Shown piece after piece: positions 18,643 through 25,900 of a stretch of 41,656 nucleotides of DNA. The stretch lies in assembly GCA_029861845.1 (NCBI GenBank), contig JAOTYM010000027.1, positions 1-41,656 of the forward strand, read 5' to 3'. A program made the translations under genes and the position numbers. Every line of letters starts with the position of its first letter. The stretch's first letter is position 1. The DNA is from Gammaproteobacteria bacterium. Lineage in GTDB: Bacteria; Pseudomonadota; Gammaproteobacteria; Acidiferrobacterales; SPGG2. The notes beneath the pieces were generated by a model, which saw only the letters and a program-made list of their open reading frames with translations, was not told the origin of the DNA and made no database searches.

Positions 18643-19878
18643 ATGAAGCGGCGTGTTTTTCTCGGGACACTTGGCGCTGGTGGCCTGGCGGCGGTCGGCT
18701 ACCCGGCGTGGAGGTATTGGCCAGACCAGGGTATTTGGAACCCATGTCTCGCCGGCCCATTGCCGCCACGGTTGGCTAAACACGAACTACTGCAAGCGGC
18801 CTGGAAGAATATCGGCGCGACACAGCTATGGGATTCCCATGTCCATCTCGTCGGCGTTGGTGATAGCGAGCGCAGCATCTATGTAAACCCTGCCAACTAC
18901 AGTCTACTTCACCCTTTTCCCTACATTGGGCAGAAATTTTATTCGAATGCGAGCTGTGCCGAGGTTGAAGGTGAGATCGATGTTCGTTTTCTGCAGCGCT
19001 TGGTTGAGTTACACGCTGAGTTTCCAGCCGGATCGCGACTGATGTTGCTTGCGTTCGACTTCTATCATGACGAACGCGGCAAGCGTGATCGCGAACAGAG
19101 TCTATTTCACATTCCCAATGACTACGCCGAAAGAGTGGCCAAGTCTGATCCCAAACGTTTCGAATGGATTGCTTCCATTCACCCTTATCGGACCGACGCA
19201 ATACAAGCGTTAGAAAAGGTGCATAAAGGCGGCGCGCGCGCGATGAAGTGGCTGCCCTCGGCGATGGGTATGGACCCGGCATCGCCCTTGTGCGATCGCT
19301 TCTATGACACGATGGCCAGACTCGGTATGCCGTTGTTGGTGCATGCCGGTGGGGAGGCAGCGGTGCATAGCCCCGAAGCCCAGCGACTGAACAACCCATT
19401 GAAGTTGCGTCGGCCGCTCGATCGCGGCGTGCGTGTCATTGTTGCCCACTGCGCCTCACTTGACAGCGATATCGATCTCGATAAGGGGCCAAACGGCCCG
19501 CAGACATCGAACTTTGAACTCTTTGCGCGTCTGATGGATGAGTCGCGCTACGAGGGCCTTCTGTTTGGCGATATCTCAGCCATGACCCAGGCCAATCGGA
19601 TCGGTCCAGCGCTTAGCACCGTGCTCGTGCGGCGCGAGTGGCACGCGCGGCTTATCAATGGCTCGGACTATCCTTTGCCGGGCGTCATGCCGATTTTTTC
19701 CATGCGCAAGATGGTAGCGATGGGTTATATCAGCGACAGCGAGGCCGCGGTATTTACCGAGATCCGCCGCTACAATGCGCTGTTGTTTGATTTTGTTTTG
19801 AAGCGCCATATCAGGGTGGGCAACAAACGGTTTCAGCCGATCGCTTTTCATTCTCGACGACTCTTCGATAGTGCTTAG
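18643..19878 (+). CDS. Metal-dependent amidohydrolase, probably Tat-exported (paralogue 1)
   Basis: 411 residues from the ATG at 18643, preceded by AGGGAGGT. The start MKRRVFLGTLGAGGLAAVGY has a twin-Arg and small-residue hydrophobic stretch, a plausible Tat signal. The amidohydrolase_2-like TIM barrel shows SHVHLVG (metal His pair), MKWLPSAMGMDP, LLVHAGGEAAV, VIVAHCASL and NGSDYPLPG (metal-binding Asp). It is a paralogue of the gene at 22096: the order of these motifs, LRRPL and FGDISAMTQ all match. The two differ in targeting, this one exported and the other apparently cytosolic. The substrate is unknown. Confidence 0.88.
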   Translation: MKRRVFLGTLGAGGLAAVGYPAWRYWPDQGIWNPCLAGPLPPRLAKHELLQAAWKNIGATQLWDSHVHLVGVGDSERSIYVNPANYSLLHPFPYIGQKFYSNASCAEVEGEIDVRFLQRLVELHAEFPAGSRLMLLAFDFYHDERGKRDREQSLFHIPNDYAERVAKSDPKRFEWIASIHPYRTDAIQALEKVHKGGARAMKWLPSAMGMDPASPLCDRFYDTMARLGMPLLVHAGGEAAVHSPEAQRLNNPLKLRRPLDRGVRVIVAHCASLDSDIDLDKGPNGPQTSNFELFARLMDESRYEGLLFGDISAMTQANRIGPALSTVLVRREWHARLINGSDYPLPGVMPIFSMRKMVAMGYISDSEAAVFTEIRRYNALLFDFVLKRHIRVGNKRFQPIAFHSRRLFDSA

Positions 19879-19922
19879 TCCGGAGTCCGGAGTCCGGAGA
19901 CCGTAGTCCGGACTAAGCACTA
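19869..19922. terminator. Perfect 16-bp inverted repeat between convergent genes, built from heptad repeats
   Basis: The arms are TAGTGCTTAGTCCGGA (19869-19884) and its exact reverse complement (19907-19922), with a 22-base loop of GTCCGGA units. The left arm includes the stop codon of the amidohydrolase gene (19876-19878). The convergent hydrolase gene ends at 19927. There is no U-tract on either side, so a bidirectional transcript-end stabiliser is as likely as an intrinsic terminator. It is the first occurrence of the heptads in the window. Confidence 0.7.
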
Positions 19923-19926
19923 GACT

Positions 19927-22089
19927 CTACTGCGCTTTCCCCGCAAGCGAAGAAATTGTCTGGCGGATTTCGCCGTCGGGCCAGAGGGCAAAGATCTTTC
20001 GGGCCTTAGGGTCCGTCACCCACAGCGTGTTGTCAGGCGCGGCGGCGAGACGCGAAGGGGCAAGGAAGGCATCGGAGCGCGCAAACACTTCCGGTTTTGT
20101 ACATCGAACATCATCGCACTCGAGCCGCCAGATCTGCTTGTCCTTGGTGTCCGAGATATAGATGCGCCCGTCCGTAGGTGCGACGATAACGTCGGCGGGC
20201 CAGCCGAGACCGTCTGCCGCTATCCGCACCCGCGGCGTTTCGGCGCGCATATCCACCAGGTATAACCGGCCACTCTCACTGTCAAGCGCAAACAACTGTT
20301 CCTTGGTGGGGTCGAAGTACAAGGCTTGTGGCCGTACATCGATGCGAACGAGCGGCTTTGGTTCTGGCCGGCCTTCAGTCAGGTCGGCGACATAAATCTC
20401 ATCCTCGGTAGCAAGGTAGAGTTTTCGGCCCACTGGATCACCGCTGGCGGCGACGAACCGCATCGATCCAGCGAGGCGGCCCGGTTTTGCTTTACGAAAT
20501 CCCCCCTTGGTTAAGGATACGTCAAGCAGTTCGGTACGATACTTTGCTTCCTTTTCCTTGTCGGCTTCATCGATCAACCGGTTAAGCGCGACAGTTATGG
20601 CCCCCCCGGTGCGAAAGAAGCCGATTACCTCAGCCGGATCAACGTCTTGTGGGAGGCAGGACAGAAACACCGGTGTCGATGAACCGACCGGTAGCGCGAA
20701 GATCCGACGTCCTGCTTCGGCGAAAACGAGCTCGCCGGTCGGCCGAACGTTCAGACCGAGCGCCCTAACGCCGGTCTCACGCACCAGCTCCGTTCGCGAG
20801 TCGGGTTCGAGTGCGCCAGTGCTTTGCACCAATGCCGACATAAGCCGTATGGTGTTAACACCGAAGATGTCGGAGTGATCCGGGATCAGGCTTCTCGGTA
20901 CGTTCGTGATCCAGTAGGGCGTGTCGTTCAATGCCCCCCGTTTCTTCTTCATCGTGAAGCGATGCTTGCGCCCGTTGAAAGAGATCGTCTCCTCTTGAGC
21001 GGCAGGGTCGTACCCGAACTGCAGCGCAAGCTCATTTCCAGCCCCGTCCCGCTTGGGTAGCGATTTCGCGGTAACGACGTGGCTGTGGAGAATCTTGTTA
21101 TGGCCGCCCGTGTACAGATAGAACTGTCGCTGTTTCGCGGTTGGGCTACAAAATTCCGAGCCATAGGTGCGAAATCGGGTGAAGATAAGACCCAACGATG
21201 TGCCCATAGGATACAAGACGCGGGTAGCGACGTCAGTCGTAGAGGTGACGGAGATCATCAGTGGACGCTCGTAACGCTTGCCCTGTTTGTCTTCCTGGTA
21301 AACCTTGGAACGGTCACGCGCAAATACTTCGATGAGTTGCTTAGCGCGGAGCGACGACGATGCCGGGTTGATGAGCATGACCAGATCGATGGGAAAATTC
21401 AACCGTCCCGCCTCCGCGCCAACGGTACTGCTCACCAAGTACTGTGACATAGCCTGCTCCATCAGCAGGCCGCCGAAAGAGTGGCCGATCAAGAGGATCT
21501 TCGATTCTGGGTTCTGATTGGTCGTCTGCACAATTCGCGTCAAGACCTCGCTAACGCCGCCGCCGCTGGCGATTCGGGTGGCGGTGCGCCGGCGATTCCA
21601 GAAGGTAAAGCCGCTAAAAGGTTTATGCGCCGACTTGCCACGCCAGGCCAAGTAAACCCCAATGATGGATGGTGGGGACGTCGGGTTGTTGATACTTGCC
21701 GTTTCAACAATTTGGCTGAGCAGCTGCTTGAAGCCATGGAGACTCTTCCCCTCTTCTTGCTCCTGTTTCGGTGAGGCATTGTTTTGCCATCCGTGTATGA
21801 AGACGACGACGAGACTCGTCTGTTTGGCTTCATTATTAGCTCGTTTAATAAGTTCCGTAGTGCGCGTCATCTGCGATGGCGACCAAAGCTCGCCCTGGTC
21901 ATCGAATTCGATAAAGGCAAGCGTGTAGTCTTTTTCCGGCTGGATGTTGTCGGGCCGATACAAACGCGGCTGAACACATCCCGACGTGACGAGGAAGAGC
22001 GCCACCAACACGAAAACCGACAGGGGTGTTCTTGTAACGCCTGAGTATCTTGGCTGGCAGAAATTTTGTACCCGATCGTCCCTTATCAT
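19927..22089 (-). CDS. Alpha/beta-hydrolase lipoprotein with C-terminal beta-propeller
   Basis: 720 residues. A lipoprotein-like signal ends in VTSGC. The N-terminal half is an alpha/beta hydrolase with VVVFIHGWQNN (oxyanion region) and the nucleophile elbow LIGHSFGGLL. The C-terminal 250 residues look like an NHL/SMP-30-type propeller: repeated segments such as KLYLATEDEIYVADL, ALYFDPTKEQLFALDSESGR and DVIVAPTDGRIYISDTKDKQ. The ends of both this gene and the amidohydrolase genes are close (6 bases between it and the gene at 22096). It is probably in an operon with the latter and may supply that enzyme with a substrate in the envelope, an inference from location. Confidence 0.85.
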   Translation of the reverse strand: MIRDDRVQNFCQPRYSGVTRTPLSVFVLVALFLVTSGCVQPRLYRPDNIQPEKDYTLAFIEFDDQGELWSPSQMTRTTELIKRANNEAKQTSLVVVFIHGWQNNASPKQEQEEGKSLHGFKQLLSQIVETASINNPTSPPSIIGVYLAWRGKSAHKPFSGFTFWNRRRTATRIASGGGVSEVLTRIVQTTNQNPESKILLIGHSFGGLLMEQAMSQYLVSSTVGAEAGRLNFPIDLVMLINPASSSLRAKQLIEVFARDRSKVYQEDKQGKRYERPLMISVTSTTDVATRVLYPMGTSLGLIFTRFRTYGSEFCSPTAKQRQFYLYTGGHNKILHSHVVTAKSLPKRDGAGNELALQFGYDPAAQEETISFNGRKHRFTMKKKRGALNDTPYWITNVPRSLIPDHSDIFGVNTIRLMSALVQSTGALEPDSRTELVRETGVRALGLNVRPTGELVFAEAGRRIFALPVGSSTPVFLSCLPQDVDPAEVIGFFRTGGAITVALNRLIDEADKEKEAKYRTELLDVSLTKGGFRKAKPGRLAGSMRFVAASGDPVGRKLYLATEDEIYVADLTEGRPEPKPLVRIDVRPQALYFDPTKEQLFALDSESGRLYLVDMRAETPRVRIAADGLGWPADVIVAPTDGRIYISDTKDKQIWRLECDDVRCTKPEVFARSDAFLAPSRLAAAPDNTLWVTDPKARKIFALWPDGEIRQTISSLAGKAQ

Positions 22090-22095
22090 AGTTTC

Positions 22096-23268
22096 CTAGC
22101 TATCGAGAACCGGATGCGCCTGAAAGATGTTACCAGGTAGTCGTTCCCGTGTATTTGGTAGATGAATCGTACGCTTGACGGCGTAATCGAACAGCAACGG
22201 ATTATAATCGTAAATCTCGTTCAGATGCTTGCGTTCCTCGCGCGTGATGAGCCCATGTCGAACCAGGGCGCGCGTCTGAATAACGATGTTGATGGCGGGC
22301 AGCGGATAATCGCTGCCGTCAAGCAGCCGATGGTGCAAGTCCTTACGCTTGATGAGTTCGCTGAATGGTCCCGGTAAGCGATTGAACTGGGTCATGGCCG
22401 AGAGATCGCCGAACAACACGTCCTGATAACGCCGGTCATCCATCATCCGCATAAAGAGATCGAAGCTTTTCACCTTCGTGCCGGGATTATCCAGGTCTTC
22501 GTTTTTGCCGAGGCTACCGCAATGGGCCATCACGACTTTTACACCCGTCTCCAGCGGCCGACGAAACAACAGCGGGTTCCCAAATGCTTGGTCCTCCGCT
22601 GTGGCTACAGCTGCCTCCTCACCAACATGTGTTAGTAGCGTAATGTCGTGTTTCTTTAGCAGCCGATAATAATCGTCGTTTCTTTCATCGGCGGCGTTCA
22701 TCCCCTGGGCGTTTGGTAGCCATTTGACGAAGCGTGCACCGCGCTTGGCCCACTTCTCAAGTTCCTGCAAGGCATCAGGCCGGTGCGGATGCACCGAGAT
22801 GGTAGGGGCGAAGACATCGGGGTATTGCTCGGTTAGCTTAAACACCCATTCATTGGGCACATAAAAATTCGATTTGTTCGGGTTGATGGTGCCGTCTCGG
22901 TTGTAATGGTGATCAAAGGCTAAGATGTGTGCTTTGCCGTGACCCTCGATGTTGCCAATCAGGTTGACCAGGCGCTCGGCGTACTGTCGGTCGGAGTGGT
23001 CGCGGTCGGTTATGTGTGCACCGCTTATATACACTTCCGCTCGGAAGCGGTGGAGCGGATACAGCCAACTCAGCATCTTAGGGTTGACCGACATGCCGCT
23101 GTTGTCAGTCCCCAACCCCACGATATGCACGTGATAATCACGCAGTCGGCCAGGATCTACGTCGGCGAAGGCGTGATCCAGCAGACGGCGCGCACCGTCG
23201 CTGAGTTTAGTGTTCATCTCTTGCGGCTGATGCCGGAAGGCGCCGCTAACCAGATCTATCAGACACAT
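22096..23268 (-). CDS. Metal-dependent amidohydrolase (paralogue 2)
   Basis: 390 residues without an obvious signal peptide; the homologous region starts near residue 40, and a later ATG at 23217 is possible. Motifs: DYHVHIVGLG, FVKWLPNAQGM, LLTHVGEEAAV, VVMAHCGSLG and LLDGSDYPLP. These give the His pair, bridging region, His and catalytic Asp of amidohydrolase_2-type metal enzymes. It is clearly paralogous to the gene at 18643 on the opposite strand. The gene is followed by the hydrolase lipoprotein after only six bases, which suggests co-transcription from a promoter upstream of 23268. Substrate unknown. Confidence 0.88.
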   Translation of the reverse strand: MCLIDLVSGAFRHQPQEMNTKLSDGARRLLDHAFADVDPGRLRDYHVHIVGLGTDNSGMSVNPKMLSWLYPLHRFRAEVYISGAHITDRDHSDRQYAERLVNLIGNIEGHGKAHILAFDHHYNRDGTINPNKSNFYVPNEWVFKLTEQYPDVFAPTISVHPHRPDALQELEKWAKRGARFVKWLPNAQGMNAADERNDDYYRLLKKHDITLLTHVGEEAAVATAEDQAFGNPLLFRRPLETGVKVVMAHCGSLGKNEDLDNPGTKVKSFDLFMRMMDDRRYQDVLFGDLSAMTQFNRLPGPFSELIKRKDLHHRLLDGSDYPLPAINIVIQTRALVRHGLITREERKHLNEIYDYNPLLFDYAVKRTIHLPNTRERLPGNIFQAHPVLDS

Positions 23269-23393
23269 GCTTAACTCGGATCGTCAAATTTAGTCGCATG
23301 CGCACCGCCCACCGCATTGTACACCGTTCGTCGAATGGGTACATCGTAGCGGCAGGTAGATCAAGCATTGTAGTAAGATGTGGCACGAAAAAA

Positions 23394-23579
23394 GTCTGGA
23401 GTCTGTAGTCCGGAGTCTTGAGTCTGGAGCAAAAGAAGTCCTGAGTCCTGAGTCTGGGGTCTAGAGGGACGAAAACAAATCTTGAACCTGGAGCCCCTCT
23501 GGTTTGTAGCTGTCTTCACGCTAGAGACTGAGGACTCCAGACTACGGACTAGAAACTAAGGACCCCGGACTAATGACTA
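23394..23579. repeat. Heptad array B: inverted pair around an ~54-base core
   Basis: The left part (23394-23466) is tandem GTCYNNA units such as GTCTGGA, GTCTGTA and GTCCGGA, broken by GCAAAAGAA. The right part (23521-23579) is TNNRGAC units. The middle 54 bases show no repeat. No promoter or gene is seen from 23269 to 23596, and the array fills most of this gap. It ends in GACTAATGACTAG just before the Xre gene. Confidence 0.85.
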
Positions 23580-23596
23580 GCTAGAATTAACGTCAC

Positions 23597-23878
23597 ATGA
23601 TTATCGGAAGAAAAGAGATGAAGAGTTATCGTCTTGCCAAGAGGATGATCGATGTTTCCGTCGGAGAATCCGTGCGTATCATACGGGAGTTGCAAGAACT
23701 CAGTCAGAATGATCTGGCTGAGCTCACGGGCATCCCGCAGTCAACGATTTCAGCAATAGAGAATGATCGGGTGCAGTTAGGGGTCGAACGCGCGAAGGCT
23801 CTGGCTAAGGCTTTGAAATGCCACCCGGCAGTTCTTGTATTCCCGGGATGGGAAGTTAAGCAAGAGACAGCAGCCTAA
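23597..23878 (+). CDS. Xre/HigA-type antitoxin without a visible toxin
   Basis: 93 residues (86 from the ATG at 23618). The helix-turn-helix SQNDLAELTGIPQSTISAIE (about 38-57) is of the Xre type, followed by NDRVQLGVERAKALAKAL and a C-terminal HPAVLVFPGWE tail. Similar proteins usually form type II modules with a RelE/HigB-like toxin encoded directly upstream. Here only heptad repeats lie upstream and downstream, so it is an orphan. The last codons are duplicated at 37523. Such orphans may act as anti-addiction factors or regulators. Confidence 0.85.
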   Translation: MIIGRKEMKSYRLAKRMIDVSVGESVRIIRELQELSQNDLAELTGIPQSTISAIENDRVQLGVERAKALAKALKCHPAVLVFPGWEVKQETAA

Positions 23879-23882
23879 ATAG

Positions 23883-23968
23883 GTCTGGAGACCGGAGTCT
23901 ACAGTCCGTAGGTCAAAAGAAGTCTTGACTCCAAACTAAGGACTAAAGGACTCCAAACTAATGCGGAC
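23883..23968. repeat. Heptad array C, inverted pair
   Basis: Five bases after the Xre stop. GTCTGGA-type units on the left (23883-23914) are followed by AAAAGAAGTC and by TNNRGAC-type units (TCCAAAC, TAAGGAC). It ends CCAAACTAATGCGGACT. The ACTAATGCG end is shared with the array that supplies the start of the four-helix-bundle gene at 25899. Confidence 0.8.
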
Positions 23969-24060
23969 TGGGAGAGTATGCTCATTCTCTGCTATTCTTG
24001 TCTACGGCGCTGTCCAGAAGCTTCTCTTTCATGCGGTAGCGCAAACGTGGAGGTGTTAGG

Positions 24061-24303
24061 GTGTTGACCGACTATATTCAGGCTGCTTTGCGGCACGCGA
24101 AGTACGAAATCTTGTCTGATAATGGGACCTATTACGGGGAGATCCCGGGCTTTGACGGTGTATATGCCAATGCTGACACGCTTGAGATCTGCCGGGAACA
24201 GCTTGAAGAGGTTCTTGAAGAGTGGATTTTGTTTCGCGTCTATAAGAATTTGACTTTGCCTGTAGTTGATGGAATAGAGCTAAAGGTAAAGGAAGTCGCA
24301 TAG
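24061..24303 (+). CDS. hicB: HicB-like antitoxin
   Basis: 80 residues from a GTG preceded at ideal distance by GGAGGT (24049-24054). The fold is the truncated-RNase-H-like HicB domain: YEILSDNGTYYGEIPGFDGV, ANADTLEICREQLEEVLEEW, then a C-terminal strand. It overlaps hicA by one base (TAGTG), the usual coupled arrangement in hicBA order. HicB binds and neutralises the HicA mRNA interferase. Here the toxin frame is broken, so the antitoxin is probably now unneeded for neutralisation. Confidence 0.85.
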   Translation: MLTDYIQAALRHAKYEILSDNGTYYGEIPGFDGVYANADTLEICREQLEEVLEEWILFRVYKNLTLPVVDGIELKVKEVA

Positions 24304-24520
24304 TGCCCCATTTTGGGCCGATCAAACGCAGAGAATAATCGCTCATTTGCGAAAAGCTGGATTCGAGGGACCGTACTCGGGAGGTAGACATCAGTTTATG
24401 ATCAAGGGCGACATTACTCTGCGAATACCGAACCCGCACCAAGGCGATATCGGTAAAGAGCTGCTAGCGAGGATTTTGCGGCAGGCGGGAATCGATAAGA
24501 ATGAATGGCAAAGCCTGTAA
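24303..24520 (+). pseudogene. hicA: hicA toxin gene with a one-base frameshift
   Basis: It opens with GTG and VPHFGPIKRRE, a canonical HicA start, then stops at once (TAA at about 24335). The adjacent frame continues the same domain: IIAHLRKAGFEGPYSGGRHQ, then FMIKGDITLRIPNPHQGDIG and LLARILRQAGIDKNEW to a stop at 24518-24520. The catalytic His in GGRHQF and the double-stranded-RNA-binding-like fold are intact. Total length is 218 bases, one short of 73 codons, so one base was lost after the GAA codon. A sequencing error or restart at the internal ATG cannot be excluded. Confidence 0.82.
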
Positions 24521-24541
24521 CAGTATTCTTTTAGCGGCGAT

Positions 24542-24567
24542 AGTCTGCATTCTTTAGTCCGGAGTCA
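24542..24567 (+). repeat. Short heptad relic D
   Basis: AGTCTGC followed, after a short spacer, by AGTCCGGAGTCAG. It lies between the broken hicA and the next antitoxin gene and continues the array series in a reduced form. Confidence 0.55.
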
Positions 24568-24575
24568 GTGCAAGG

Positions 24576-24591
24576 CTCGCTACGAAGCGAG
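24576..24591. promoter_or_regulatory. Small hairpin just upstream of an antitoxin gene
   Basis: CTCGCT-ACGA-AGCGAG forms a perfect 6-bp stem. It ends a few bases before the AGGCAGG ribosome-binding site of the gene at 24604, so in mRNA it could affect access to that site. Confidence 0.45.
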
Positions 24592-24603
24592 AAAGGCAGG
24601 CTT

Positions 24604-24804
24604 ATGAAGAAGCGTAACGAGACGAGGGAAGAGTACGATTTGTCGAAAGGGGTCCGGGGCAAATATGCGGCGCGTTTTCGCGATGGTACAAATTTGGTTC
24701 TTCTAGACCCAGATGTGGCAAAAGCATTCCCGACTGGTAGGTCCGTAAACGAGGCGTTGCGACGCCTCATGAAGCCATCCACCGACTCGAGCTCGCCGCG
24801 ATAA
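24604..24804 (+). CDS. Probable antitoxin of a type II module, partner not seen
   Basis: 66 residues from the ATG at 24604, with AGGCAGG upstream; an ATG at 24568 would only add repeat-derived residues. Features: EEYDLSKGVRGKYAARFRDG, then LVLLDPDVAKAFPTGRSVNE and ALRRLM. Short proteins with EYDFSKGVRGKY and VF-P-SVNEAL occur widely next to toxin genes and look like ribbon-helix-helix or BrnA-related antitoxins. No toxin-sized frame accompanies it. The next 116 bases (24805-24920) hold only small direct and inverted repeats (TAACGGTATAACGGTT; GCTGC..GCAGC). Confidence 0.65.
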   Translation: MKKRNETREEYDLSKGVRGKYAARFRDGTNLVLLDPDVAKAFPTGRSVNEALRRLMKPSTDSSSPR

Positions 24805-24920
24805 CGGTATAACGGTTAGGGAGCTGAGTCCGAGGCACCGCCTGACGCTGCTAACGAGAGAAACTGCGCAGCAGCCTGGAATAGGCGTGGCTGATCGACG
24901 TGAAGTGATAAGGCCAACCA

Positions 24921-25109
24921 ATGTCATCCGCAAACGTTAAACAGCAAGCTCATAAACTCGTGGATCAGCTGCCAGATGATGCCACTTGGGATGATGTGGT
25001 TTATGAGATGGTCACACGGTGCGAGATCGAGAAGGGGCTAGCAGACAGCGACGCAGGGCGAACCATGCCAGTGGAAGATGTAGAGAAAGAATTTGGCATC
25101 AGTGAATGA
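24921..25109 (+). CDS. Addiction-module antitoxin (TIGR02574-like)
   Basis: 62 residues: a helical N-terminus (QQAHKLVDQLPDDATWDDVV) and the C-terminal segment EKGLADSDAGRTMPVEDVEK, typical for small antitoxins that pair with ParE/RelE toxins. The stop overlaps the ATG of the following toxin remnant by an ATGA junction, so a coupled pair once existed. The toxin is now cut to 16 codons. Confidence 0.8.
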   Translation: MSSANVKQQAHKLVDQLPDDATWDDVVYEMVTRCEIEKGLADSDAGRTMPVEDVEKEFGISE

Positions 25110-25156
25110 AAGTCTACTGGACGGATCGCGCAAAACGCCGGCTCAAGTTATCTTGA
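25106..25156 (+). pseudogene. ParE/RelE toxin gene cut to its first 16 codons
   Basis: The peptide is KVYWTDRAKRRLKLS after the initial Met, the typical first strand and helix start of ParE toxins (K-V-x-W-T-x-x-A). The frame then stops at TGA 25154-25156. That stop coincides with the -35 element of the MazEF promoter (25153-25158), so the deletion junction lies at about 25145-25153. All catalytic and fold-defining parts are missing. Confidence 0.75.
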
Positions 25157-25180
25157 CGATGGTATAACAAAAGTTATACT
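25153..25180 (+). promoter_or_regulatory. mazEF promoter with overlapping palindromic operator
   Basis: The -35 is TTGACG (25153-25158), the -10 TATACT (25175-25180), with a 16-base spacer. Inside is TATAAC-AAAA-GTTATA (25163-25178), a perfect inverted repeat overlapping the -10, well placed for repression by the MazE ribbon-helix-helix dimer or the MazEF complex. The MazE start codon (GTG 25189) is only eight bases beyond the -10, so the transcript would be nearly leaderless. Confidence 0.75.
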
Positions 25181-25188
25181 ATTTAAAG

Positions 25189-25431
25189 GTGAAGACAGCG
25201 ATATCGATTCCCGATTCCATTTTTCGTGCGGCAGAGCGGTTAGCGAAGCGTTTGGGCGTGTCACGAAGTGAGCTCTACGCTACTGCCGTGGCAGAGTTCA
25301 TGTCTGAACACAAGAATGAACGCGTTACCGAACGTTTGAACGAGGTATACGGGCCCGATCCTGGCGCTTCGCAGTTAGATCCCGAGATTGCTCAACTTCA
25401 AGCTTATTCGATCACCAAGGATGAATGGTGA
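25189..25431 (+). CDS. mazE: MazE-like ribbon-helix-helix antitoxin
   Basis: 80 residues. KTAISIPDSIFRAAERLAKR followed by LGVSRSELYATAVAEFM is the RHH DNA-binding domain common to MazE9-like antitoxins; the acidic C-terminus (QLDPEIAQLQAYSITKDEW) is the toxin-binding tail. Start taken at GTG 25189 because the family begins exactly there. It overlaps the toxin start by a few bases (ATGGTGA), giving coupling. It likely represses its own promoter through the palindrome at 25163-25178. Confidence 0.88.
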   Translation: MKTAISIPDSIFRAAERLAKRLGVSRSELYATAVAEFMSEHKNERVTERLNEVYGPDPGASQLDPEIAQLQAYSITKDEW

Positions 25432-25769
25432 TCGGCAGGGGAGAGGTCTGGTGGGCATCTCTAGGAAAGCCCAAGGGCTCTGGACCTGGTTTCCGCCGAC
25501 CTGTCGTCGTCGTTCAATCCAACGACTTCAATCGTAGTGCGATCCGCACTGTGGTCACCGTCGTCATTACGTCGAATCTTCGTTTGGCACAAGCCCCCGG
25601 TAATGTGAGGTTACCGCGGAGAGGGACTGGTCTCGGAAAGGAATCTGTCGTCAATGTATCGCAGATCGTCACTATTGATAGGACTTCTCTTACGGAGAAA
25701 GTCGGCAAATTGACGACGCAGCAGCTGCAAGAGGTTGATGACGGTGTTCGGCTCGTTCTGTCACTTTAA
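25425..25769 (+). CDS. mazF: MazF-type endoribonuclease toxin
   Basis: About 113 residues from ATG 25425 or GTG 25428. The PemK/MazF fold is clear: IGRGEVWWASLGKPKGSGPG, RRPVVVVQSNDFNRS, TVVTVVITSNLRLAQAPGNV, and SVVNVSQIVTIDR. The RRPVVVVQ and TS-NL segments, plus the S/T and R residues known to form the active site, are retained. MazF toxins cut mRNA or other RNA at short motifs. It is the only complete toxin in this island. Confidence 0.9.
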   Translation: MVIGRGEVWWASLGKPKGSGPGFRRPVVVVQSNDFNRSAIRTVVTVVITSNLRLAQAPGNVRLPRRGTGLGKESVVNVSQIVTIDRTSLTEKVGKLTTQQLQEVDDGVRLVLSL

Positions 25770-25802
25770 GCCAGAGTGCTACGCAAAATCGGCCGGTAAA
25801 CA

Positions 25803-25900
25803 AGTCTGAGGCTTGGCGTTCGGAGCGAGTATAAGTCGGTAAACTTGACTCCCGACTAAAGACTCCAGACTCCGGACTACAGACTCCAGACTAAACTAAT
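25803..25900. repeat. Heptad array E, supplies the start of the four-helix-bundle gene
   Basis: A decayed GTC-type left side (25803-25840) and a better kept TNNRGAC right side (25847-25894: TAAAGAC, TCCAGAC, TCCGGAC, TACAGAC). It ends ACTAAACTAATGCG, and that ATG is the start of the next gene. No Shine-Dalgarno stands between array and start codon. Confidence 0.85.
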
